Source: Candidatus Rokuibacteriota bacterium
GTDB lineage: Bacteria; Methylomirabilota; Methylomirabilia; Rokubacteriales; JACOUJ01
NCBI GenBank assembly: GCA_016177865.1
Contig: JACOUJ010000018.1
Coordinates: forward strand, 1 to 6,686
Direction of reading: 5' to 3'
DNA: 6,686 nucleotides
The notes beneath the pieces are model-generated. The model had not been told where the DNA came from, ran no database searches, and saw nothing but the letters and a program-made list of their open reading frames with translations. The position numbers and the translations under genes were made by a program. Each line of letters opens with the position of its first letter. Position 1 is the first letter of the stretch. Below are positions 1-4,945 of this stretch, in pieces.

Positions 1-897
1 CGCGGTCGGAGACCCCTCTGAACAGCAGACGCAATTCCGTCCTCTGGCCTTTGCCAGATACAGGGCGCGGTCCGCGCGACTCACCAGTTGGCCCGGGGTC
101 TCCGCGTCGTCGGGGAAGGTGGCCACTCCCACGCTCACCGTCACGCGCTCTTTGGCCTCGAACAGCTGGCGGAGTCGCTCCCCGACCTCGAAGGCAGAGT
201 TGCTTGGTGTCTCCGGGAGGATCACGGCAAACTCGTCCCCGCCGTATCGCGCCCCCGTATCCACTTCCCGGATGTGTTGCTTCAGCAGCCGGCCGCTCCG
301 TCGAAGGAGGCGATCTCCGGCGGGGTGGCCATGGACATCGTTATAGTTCTTGAAACTGTCCAAGTCAATCATCAGGACAGAGCACGGTCGGGGATAGCGT
401 TTGCCCCGGGCGATCTCGTGACCGAGTCGTTCTTGGAAGGCGCTGTGATTGAAGAGACCGGTGAGGCCATCCACCTGGGCCTTCCGCTCCGCGTGACTTA
501 CCTTCCGCCGGAGCTCGTCCGAGAGGCGTTTGATCCGAATGAGTGAGCGGATCCGCGTCTCAAGCTCTTGACGATTGACCGGCTTGGAGAGGAAGTCGTC
601 AGCCCCGGCGGCCAGGGCAGTGAGGCGATTTCGAGACCCCGACACAGCCACCAGGATCGGGATATGGTGCGTCTGATCGGATTGCCTGAGGATCCGACAG
701 AGCTCTCCGAGCGTCTGCGGCGGAAGACTGCTATCGAGAAGCACCACGTCCGGAGGCCATCGTTTGGCGATTGTGAGAATTCTGGCGACCCGATTCTCAC
801 TCTTGACGTCGAAGCCCTGTCGCTCGAGGTGCTTCCGGATTCCCTGAAGCGCCGCAAGCGTTCGGCTCCCCAACAAGACCCGAGACTGCCTCGACAT
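1..897 (-). CDS. REC-GGDEF response regulator, putative diguanylate cyclase (3' end outside window)
   Basis: The reading frame is open for 299 codons from the ATG at 897 to the left edge without a stop. Residues about 5-120 form a receiver domain, with candidate phosphoacceptor D55 (VVLLD), S86 at the switch Ser/Thr position and K105 in FLSKPV. A helical linker (about 108-140) leads into a GGDEF domain starting at DGLTGL (143-148). The GGDEF domain has metal-site D178 in MIDLD, FKNYND (182-187), GHPAGD (190-195), YGGDEF (218-223) and the late motif around ALYLAKARGRN. The inhibitory c-di-GMP site RxxD is intact (R210, D213, five residues before GGDEF). Known for the family: condensation of two GTP into cyclic di-GMP, usually as a dimer in the cytoplasm. 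Oddity: G10-S11-R12 lie where receivers carry the Mg-binding acidic pair. The start was chosen because AGGAGGG (907-913) is well spaced from it; an in-frame ATG at 906 abuts that site. The GGDEF domain looks complete, so little is probably missing. Confidence 0.93.
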   Translation of the reverse strand, partial: MSRQSRVLLGSRTLAALQGIRKHLERQGFDVKSENRVARILTIAKRWPPDVVLLDSSLPPQTLGELCRILRQSDQTHHIPILVAVSGSRNRLTALAAGADDFLSKPVNRQELETRIRSLIRIKRLSDELRRKVSHAERKAQVDGLTGLFNHSAFQERLGHEIARGKRYPRPCSVLMIDLDSFKNYNDVHGHPAGDRLLRRSGRLLKQHIREVDTGARYGGDEFAVILPETPSNSAFEVGERLRQLFEAKERVTVSVGVATFPDDAETPGQLVSRADRALYLAKARGRNCVCCSEGSPTA

Positions 898-906
898 TGA
901 CCCCAT

Positions 907-913
907 CCCTCCT
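907..913 (-). promoter_or_regulatory. Ribosome binding site of the REC-GGDEF gene
   Basis: On the minus strand AGGAGGG lies 9 nt before the ATG at 897. A second in-frame ATG at 906 directly abuts this motif, which is too close for normal initiation, so the motif decides the start in favour of 897. Confidence 0.7.
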
Positions 914-916
914 GTC

Positions 917-945
917 ACGATATCACCCGGCCCAGGGTCGGCCAA
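917..945 (-). promoter_or_regulatory. Weak candidate promoter for the REC-GGDEF gene
   Basis: Reading the minus strand, TTGGCC (940-945) and TATCGT (917-922) are 17 nt apart, each matching 4 of 6 sigma70 consensus bases. The predicted transcription start would fall at about 910, inside the ribosome binding site, which argues against it. The real promoter may lie further upstream. Confidence 0.2.
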
Positions 946-946
946 G

Positions 947-984
947 AAAAAAGGGGCGGCTTCGAAATTTCGTCCGATTGCCGC
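947..984 (-). terminator. Possible rho-independent terminator
   Basis: On the minus strand the arms GCGGC (980-984) and GCCGC (956-960) enclose a loop containing the palindrome CGAAATTTCG (963-972). They are followed by CCC and then six T (952-947). The 5-bp stem is short and three bases separate it from the T run, so this is a weak candidate. If real, it would end transcripts from the small-protein/FabH operon before the REC-GGDEF gene. Confidence 0.35.
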
Positions 985-1089
985 GCGTTCAGGAGGGATG
1001 CTTTCTAGAGGGGGCCCGCGAAGGTCGTGCCGTGGTGAGAAGCGAACAGCCCAAGGCCCGAGGGAGGAGCCAACCGGAGCGCGACCAAG

Positions 1090-1104
1090 CCCGCCTGCGG
1101 CGGG
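1090..1104. repeat. GC-rich hairpin
   Basis: CCCGCC (1090-1095), a 3-nt loop TGC and GGCGGG (1099-1104) make a perfect 6-bp GC stem. No T run follows on either strand, so it is not a typical terminator. It may be a repetitive extragenic palindrome unit. Confidence 0.5.
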
Positions 1105-1108
1105 ACTC

Positions 1109-1175
1109 GGTGCCCGCAAAGGTACGGCGACGACCGAAAATTACTCATTGCCGTAGGCGTTCCATTACGGGCACC
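1109..1175. repeat. Nested inverted repeats, possible structured RNA
   Basis: GGTGCCCG (1109-1116) pairs with CGGGCACC (1168-1175), 8 bp. Inside it TACGGC (1123-1128) pairs with GCCGTA (1150-1155), 6 bp, leaving asymmetric internal loops and a 21-nt terminal loop that is AT-richer than its surroundings. The structure can form on either strand. On the minus strand it would be in the 3' untranslated region of the small-protein gene or form an independent RNA. I do not match it to a known riboswitch or RNA family. Confidence 0.45.
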
Positions 1176-1189
1176 CACCGAAGGTGGGT
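1173..1189. repeat. 7-bp hairpin downstream of the small-protein gene
   Basis: ACCCACC (1173-1179) and GGTGGGT (1183-1189) are perfect arms around a 3-nt loop, 28 nt beyond the stop codon of the minus-strand small-protein gene. No T run follows, so intrinsic termination is unlikely. Bases 1173-1175 are shared with the 1109-1175 stem, so the two pairings compete at their junction. Confidence 0.5.
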
Positions 1190-1217
1190 CGTGCGACGCT
1201 TATCGCCACGGCACTAG

Positions 1218-1346
1218 CTAGCCCTGTCCGCTGGCGGCGAGCCGGGCTTGATGCTTTTCCTCGCGCTTGCGTCTCGCTCTGGCCTTCTTATTCCGCTGCG
1301 CCTTTCGCATCTTCACCTTGTGACTCGGACGCCCGAATTTGCCCAT
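1218..1346 (-). CDS. Small highly basic protein of unknown function (42 aa)
   Basis: The frame runs from ATG at 1346 to TAG at 1218-1220, with GAGG (1357-1360) 10 nt before the start. The protein begins MGKFGRPSHKVKMRK and continues as an Arg/Lys-rich, probably helical stretch (about residues 10-36). Sixteen of 42 residues are Lys or Arg and only two (E29, E30) are acidic. There is no signal peptide, membrane segment or cysteine. The gene lies 22 nt after the FabH-like gene in the same direction, so it is probably the last gene of that operon. The composition suggests binding to RNA or DNA, perhaps the ribosome, but that is inference: it does not look like bL34, bL36, bTHX or bS21 to me. It is real rather than chance because its spacing and ribosome site are good and coding starts where the upstream gene ends. 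Confidence 0.7.
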   Translation of the reverse strand: MGKFGRPSHKVKMRKAQRNKKARARRKREEKHQARLAASGQG

Positions 1347-1368
1347 GTTATGAATTCCTCACGCCCCA

Positions 1369-2463
1369 TTACCAGCGCATGAGGGTCGCCCCCCAGGAGA
1401 AACCCGTCCCGAAGGCCGCCATCATGACGAGGCCCCCCCGCCTGAGCCGCCCCGCCTCCACTGCCTCGTGGAGACAGATGGGAACCGAGGCGGCGGAGGT
1501 GTTGCCATACTTGGCAATGTTGTTAAAGCTTTTCTCCAGCGGGATCGAGAGCTGATCGGCGATCGCCTCAATGATCCGCATGTTGGCCTGATGGAAAAGA
1601 AAGAGGTCGATGTCGTCAATCTTGAGACCGTTCGCTTTAAGGCACTCCACGATGACTTCCTTGAAGCGCCTGACTGCCTGGACAAAAACGACTCGCCCGT
1701 TCATCCGGGGGCGGACCCGGTCGTCGTCAATCTTCTTTTTGGAGGCGGGAGGAAAGGTGGAGGTTCCGAACATCTCCCCGTAGAGCTTGTCGAGGACGCT
1801 CCCATCGGTGTGGAGGTGATGAGAGATCAGACCCGGCGGGTCTGCCCCCTCCACCGCCTCGAGGACGGCCGCCCCGGCCCCGTCCGCAAACAGGACGCAC
1901 ATGTCCCGGCCACGGTCGGAGAACTCGAAGAATGGCGACAGAAGCTCGGCGCCAACCACGAGCGCCCGGCTGTACATCCCGGAGCGGATGAACTGGTCGG
2001 CCGTCGCCAAGGCGTACACCGAGCCCGCGCATCCTTGATTCATGGCGATGGTCGGGGTCGTCGTCAGGCCCAGCTTGGCGGCGAGCACGGCAGCAGTCCC
2101 GGGGTAGGCATAGTCGCCGAAGGTCGTCGCGTCCACGATTAGATCGAGGTCCTCCGGGGCGAGGCCGGCGTTCTTCAGCGCCTGACGCGATGCCTCGAGC
2201 GCCAGGTCTGCGACCATGAGCGTGGAGTCAATCTTCCCGTCCAGCCCTTGATCATAAAGCTCCCGAATGAAGCCCTCTTTGTCAGGCGCGTCGGCCAGCC
2301 GGAGGAGCATCCGGTAGGTATCCGGAGAGACCCGTCGCTCCTTGATTCCAGTCCGCTGGGTGATCCATTCGTCCGAGGTCGTGAGACACCGGGCCAACAG
2401 ATCATTGTCCACCACGCACTCCGGGATTGCCATCCCGGTGCCGATGATCCTCGCGCGCCTCAT
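1369..2463 (-). CDS. FabH-like beta-ketoacyl-ACP synthase III
   Basis: This 364-residue thiolase-fold protein is recognisably of the KAS III family, which condenses an acyl-CoA starter with malonyl-ACP by decarboxylation to begin fatty-acid or polyketide-like chains. It opens with the FabH signature IIGTGMAIPE and TSDEWITQRTGIKERR (29-44). The catalytic triad is complete: C145 in NQGCAGS, H291 in FHQANMRI and N321 in YGNTSAASVP. The C-terminal FGTGFSWGATLMRW is typical. It is longer than the usual 310-335 residues because of an extra segment of about 28 residues (about 47-80, including GFIRELYDQG) and a smaller insertion at about 225-250. The ATG overlaps the stop of the upstream crotonase gene (ATGA), implying translational coupling. 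Because of the insertions and the crotonase partner, the starter substrate may not be acetyl-CoA, so I do not assign the symbol fabH. Confidence 0.9.
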   Translation of the reverse strand: MRRARIIGTGMAIPECVVDNDLLARCLTTSDEWITQRTGIKERRVSPDTYRMLLRLADAPDKEGFIRELYDQGLDGKIDSTLMVADLALEASRQALKNAGLAPEDLDLIVDATTFGDYAYPGTAAVLAAKLGLTTTPTIAMNQGCAGSVYALATADQFIRSGMYSRALVVGAELLSPFFEFSDRGRDMCVLFADGAGAAVLEAVEGADPPGLISHHLHTDGSVLDKLYGEMFGTSTFPPASKKKIDDDRVRPRMNGRVVFVQAVRRFKEVIVECLKANGLKIDDIDLFLFHQANMRIIEAIADQLSIPLEKSFNNIAKYGNTSAASVPICLHEAVEAGRLRRGGLVMMAAFGTGFSWGATLMRW

Positions 2464-3248
2464 CTCTCTTGCCCGGTGAATCGGGGAGGGCGCTTCTCGA
2501 AAAACGCGGCGACTCCCTCCCGGTGCTCTTCGCCCTCAAGGGCCATCCCCTGACCGAACGCCTCCAGCTCGAGCGCTCGGCCGAGGTCGGTCTCCAGGGA
2601 TCTATTCAAGAGCTGCTTCGCCATTCCGAGGACCCTGGGGGGTCCCTCGGCGATCTTTCTTGCGAGATCATCGGTGACCGCGCGGAGATCGGCCGAGGGG
2701 ACAGCCCGATTGATGAGACCAATCCGTTCGGCCTCGACGGCGCCAATGACCTCCGCGGAGAACACGAGCTCCTTGGCCTTCGCCAGCCCGACGCGGCGAG
2801 GGAGAAAATGGGTCCCACCGGCGTCGGGGATCAGGCCGACCTTGGCAAAGACCTCGCCAAACTGGGCCCGATCCGACGCGATGATCAGGTCACACGCCAA
2901 GGCCAGGTTACATCCGGCCCCGACGGCAAATCCCTCAACCATCGCGATGACCGGGTGCTGGAAGTTGACGATCTCCATGACCATCTCGTTCATTTTCTGA
3001 ACCCGGATCCGACCGTCGGCGGCGGTTAGCCGCTGCCTCATGGCCTTCACATCGCCGCCCGCGCAAAAGTGCCCCCCCGCCCCAGTCAGAATCACCACCC
3101 GGACCGCCTCGTCCGCGTTGAGATCGCGAAAGGCGGCAGTCAACTCTTCGCGCATCGTAAGGTCCAGGGCGTTCCTCGCCTCGGGGCGATTCAGCGTGAC
3201 CGTGGCGATGGCCTGAGTCTTCTCGACAAGGATGGTGCGATAGCCCAT
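2460..3248 (-). CDS. Crotonase-family enoyl-CoA hydratase/isomerase, PaaG-like active site
   Basis: The 262-residue length and motifs identify the crotonase superfamily, which acts on acyl-CoA thioesters: LNRPEARNAL (19-28), oxyanion-hole segment HFCAGGDVKAM (60-70), GFAVGAGCNLALACDLIIAS (106-125) and GLIPDAGGT (138-146). The two glutamates used by classical enoyl-CoA hydratases appear replaced: N114 stands in GAGCNLA where GxGCELA is usual, and F134 stands at the QPE glutamate. D142 in IPDAGGT is instead the residue used by PaaG-type isomerases (1,2-epoxyphenylacetyl-CoA isomerase), and the C-terminal REGVAAFFEKRPPRFTG also resembles PaaG. Isomerase or another proton-shuffling chemistry is therefore more likely than simple hydration; the substrate is unknown, and the rest of a phenylacetate pathway is absent here. 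It is the first gene of the minus-strand operon. No clear ribosome site precedes the ATG; the start fits the usual N-terminal length of the family. Confidence 0.9.
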   Translation of the reverse strand: MGYRTILVEKTQAIATVTLNRPEARNALDLTMREELTAAFRDLNADEAVRVVILTGAGGHFCAGGDVKAMRQRLTAADGRIRVQKMNEMVMEIVNFQHPVIAMVEGFAVGAGCNLALACDLIIASDRAQFGEVFAKVGLIPDAGGTHFLPRRVGLAKAKELVFSAEVIGAVEAERIGLINRAVPSADLRAVTDDLARKIAEGPPRVLGMAKQLLNRSLETDLGRALELEAFGQGMALEGEEHREGVAAFFEKRPPRFTGQER

Positions 3249-3266
3249 GGGACAAAAATCGGCCCT

Positions 3267-3295
3267 ATTCTAGTGCAGGGGCAGATCGTGGGCAA
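3267..3295 (-). promoter_or_regulatory. Sigma70-type promoter of the crotonase-FabH operon
   Basis: On the minus strand TTGCCC (3290-3295) and TAGAAT (3267-3272) are separated by exactly 17 nt, matching 4 of 6 and 5 of 6 consensus bases. Transcription would start near 3260, giving a leader of only about 12 nt before the ATG at 3248, with no Shine-Dalgarno motif. The partly palindromic CAAGCTCTTG (3293-3302) overlaps the -35 element and could be a weak operator. Confidence 0.5.
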
Positions 3296-3378
3296 GCTCT
3301 TGTTTTGTCATTGTGGGGGGCGCATAATCGGTCGTCATCGTCTGAAGGCAGATCCGCCGGGTGGACGAGTACAGGCCC

Positions 3379-3407
3379 TTGCGGCGGGTCGGCCGTTTGG
3401 ATATGAT
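3379..3407 (+). promoter_or_regulatory. Candidate promoter of the gcv operon
   Basis: TTGCGG (3379-3384) and TATGAT (3402-3407) are separated by 17 nt; the -10 box matches 5 of 6 consensus bases, the -35 only 3 of 6. Transcription would start at about 3414, giving a leader of about 20 nt. That is too short for a glycine riboswitch, and I see none elsewhere in 3249-3434. Confidence 0.4.
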
Positions 3408-3420
3408 GGGAACCGCCCGT

Positions 3421-3426
3421 GAGGGG
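3421..3426 (+). promoter_or_regulatory. Ribosome binding site of gcvT
   Basis: GAGGGG lies 8 nt before the ATG at 3435, which supports that start codon. Confidence 0.65.
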
Positions 3427-3434
3427 AACGCTCG

Positions 3435-4547
3435 ATGACATCCTCTGATGGCTCGCTCAAGCGCACGCCGCTCTTTCCGGTCCACGTCAGGGCCGGCGCC
3501 AAGATGGTCCCGTTCGGTGGCTGGGAGATGCCGGTCCAGTACACCGGGATCATCGAGGAGCACCGGGCCGTGCGGCGCGCGGTGGGACTCTTCGACATCA
3601 GCCATATGGGAGAGTTCGAGGTGACCGGCCCAGAGGCGCTCGCCGCGCTCCAGCGCCTCACCACGAACGATGTGGCGACTCTCGAAGTGGGCCAGGTCCA
3701 GTACTCGCTCCTCTGCTACCCCGACGGTGGCATCGTGGATGACCTGACCGTCTACCGGCTCGCCAAGGACCGCTTCATGCTCACGGTGAACGCGGCCAAC
3801 GTCGACAAGGACTGGGCCTGGGTCTCCGAGCACGGGGGCGGGGCCCGGTGGCGGAACCTGTCCGCCGAGACTGCGCTCTTGGCAGTGCAAGGACCGAAGG
3901 CCGAGAGGTGTGTCCAGCGGCTGGCCGACCGGGACCTCAGCGGGATCCGCTACTACTGGTTTGTCGAGGGGCGCGCGGCCGGTGTGCCAACGCTGATCTC
4001 CCGGACCGGCTACACGGGGGAGGACGGGTTCGAGCTCTATGCGGCGGCGGCGGATGCAGAGCGGCTCTGGTCCGCGCTCCTCGAGGCGGGGGCGCCCGAC
4101 GGAATCATGCCGGTAGGCCTCGGGGCCCGGGATACCCTTCGGCTCGAGATGCGCTATGCCCTTTACGGCAACGACATCGACCAGACCACCAATCCCCTGG
4201 ATGCGGGCCTCGGCTGGGTGGTGAAGCTCGGCAAGAGCGACTTCATCGGGCGGCGGGCAATCGAAAAGGTGAAGACGGAAGGGCCCAAGAGGAAACTGGT
4301 TGGGTTCGAGATGGTAGACCGCGCCGTGGCGCGGCACGGCTACCGGATTCTGAAGGACGGCCGGGAGGCCGGAGTCGTAACCTCCGGCTCCTATGGGCCG
4401 GTCGTGGACAAATTCATCGGCGTGGGCTACGTGGCCGCCCATCTGTCCCAGATCGGGAGCGGGATCGACGTGGAGGTGCGGGGAACCCCCCGGGGGGCTC
4501 GCGTCGTACCGACCCCGTTCTATCCCCCGCAGGTCAAGAAAGGCTAG
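3435..4547 (+). CDS. gcvT: Aminomethyltransferase, glycine cleavage system T protein
   Basis: The T protein takes the aminomethyl group carried on lipoyl-GcvH, releases ammonia and transfers the one-carbon unit to tetrahydrofolate to form 5,10-methylene-THF. The 370-residue length is normal (E. coli enzyme about 364). Seen in sequence: LKRTPLFPVHVRAGAKMVPF (8-27) followed by GGWEMPVQY, FDISHMGEFEV (53-63), GGIVDDLTVY (98-107) with the D102-D103 pair that includes the family's catalytic aspartate, SRTGYTGEDGFELY (189-202) and GARDTLRLEM (230-239), then the C-terminal barrel domain (about 285-365) with VTSGSYGPVVDKFIGVGYV. It is the first gene of the gcv operon, with gcvH starting 4 bp after its stop. 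The start is supported by GAGGGG at good spacing. No missing key residue was noticed. Confidence 0.97.
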   Translation: MTSSDGSLKRTPLFPVHVRAGAKMVPFGGWEMPVQYTGIIEEHRAVRRAVGLFDISHMGEFEVTGPEALAALQRLTTNDVATLEVGQVQYSLLCYPDGGIVDDLTVYRLAKDRFMLTVNAANVDKDWAWVSEHGGGARWRNLSAETALLAVQGPKAERCVQRLADRDLSGIRYYWFVEGRAAGVPTLISRTGYTGEDGFELYAAAADAERLWSALLEAGAPDGIMPVGLGARDTLRLEMRYALYGNDIDQTTNPLDAGLGWVVKLGKSDFIGRRAIEKVKTEGPKRKLVGFEMVDRAVARHGYRILKDGREAGVVTSGSYGPVVDKFIGVGYVAAHLSQIGSGIDVEVRGTPRGARVVPTPFYPPQVKKG

Positions 4548-4551
4548 CGGC

Positions 4552-4944
4552 ATGGCAAACTATCCGGCGGACCTCAAGTACACCAAGGAGCACGAGTGGG
4601 CGCGGGTGGAGGGCAACCGGGCGCGCGTCGGGATCACGGCGTACGCCCAGGAGCAGCTCGGCGACGTGGTCTTCGTCGAGCTGCCCAAGGTCGGTGCCAA
4701 GGTCTCTCAGATGAAGCCGTTCGGCGTCGTCGAGTCGGTCAAGGCGGTCTCTGATCTCTTCGCGCCCCTCTCGGGAGAGGTGATGGAGATCAACGCCGAA
4801 CTGGTCAAGAAGCCGGAGCTCGTCAACCAGGATCCCTATGGGAAGGGGTGGATGCTCGTGGTCGCGGTCTCGAGCCCGGAGGAGGCGAAAGCGCTCCTGA
4901 CCGCCCCTCAGTACGAGGAGTATCTCGCGAAGGGGGGGCACTGA
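4552..4944 (+). CDS. gcvH: Glycine cleavage system H protein
   Basis: This 130-residue protein is the lipoyl carrier that shuttles the aminomethyl intermediate between the P, T and L proteins. It shows the typical start YPADLKYTKEHEWARVEGN (4-22), GITAYAQEQLGDVVFVELP (27-45) and the lipoylation site ESVKAVSDLFAPLSGEV, with K64 as the modified lysine. The C-terminal part NQDPYGKGWMLVV is also standard. The frame is open further upstream, but the ATG at 4552 gives the family N-terminus and is preceded by AAAGG (4539-4543) at 8 nt, inside the end of gcvT. gcvPA begins 1 bp after its stop. Confidence 0.97.
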   Translation: MANYPADLKYTKEHEWARVEGNRARVGITAYAQEQLGDVVFVELPKVGAKVSQMKPFGVVESVKAVSDLFAPLSGEVMEINAELVKKPELVNQDPYGKGWMLVVAVSSPEEAKALLTAPQYEEYLAKGGH

Positions 4945-4945
4945 G

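Larger units (their letters stand above)
1027..1214. repeat. Outer 9-bp inverted repeat framing the structured region
   Basis: GTGCCGTGG at 1027-1035 is the exact reverse complement of CCACGGCAC at 1206-1214. The arms enclose two further nested inverted repeats and two hairpins. Such nesting could mark a structured RNA or a degenerate palindromic (REP/MITE-like) element. No clear target-site duplication flanks the arms, and in GC-rich DNA a 9-bp match over about 190 bp could arise by chance. Confidence 0.4.
898..1217. other. Non-coding region with several inverted repeats
   Basis: This 320-bp stretch separates two minus-strand genes. No reading frame in it resembles a protein I recognise; a frame of about 106 codons on the plus strand is Arg-rich, low in complexity and overlaps the REC-GGDEF start region head-on. 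It holds the REC-GGDEF ribosome site, a terminator-like element (947-984), a purine-rich segment at about 1036-1090 with loosely repeated AGCGAAC/AGCCAAC units, and a cluster of hairpins and nested inverted repeats (1027-1214) described separately. The 8-bp direct repeat GGTCGTGC occurs at 1023-1030 and 1187-1194. No tRNA or known riboswitch was recognised. Confidence 0.6.

Noticed and set aside
1109..1175. tRNA or known riboswitch (TPP, c-di-GMP-I) at the nested repeats
   Set aside because: The stem order and loop sequences lack the T-loop, anticodon or conserved riboswitch core motifs, despite the suggestive nearby GGDEF gene.
1027..1214. Insertion sequence or intact mobile element
   Set aside because: There is no transposase frame, and no target-site duplication flanks the inverted repeats.
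897..1217. Plus-strand frame of 106 codons in the intergenic region
   Set aside because: Arg-rich translation without family resemblance. It starts head-on against the REC-GGDEF start and passes through the inverted repeats; no ribosome site was seen.
1468..2142. Plus-strand frame of 224 codons opposite the KAS III gene
   Set aside because: Antisense to a gene with an intact catalytic triad; its translation shows no known motif.
3249..3434. Glycine riboswitch upstream of gcvT
   Set aside because: Such riboswitches often precede gcvT, so I looked. The predicted leader is about 20 nt and the whole 186-bp region lacks the paired aptamer pattern I would expect.
3270..4553. Open frame of 427 codons on the minus strand opposite gcvT
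   Set aside because: It is antisense to a clearly functional gcvT; long antisense frames are common in GC-rich coding DNA. Its product is Pro/His/Arg-rich with no recognisable domain.
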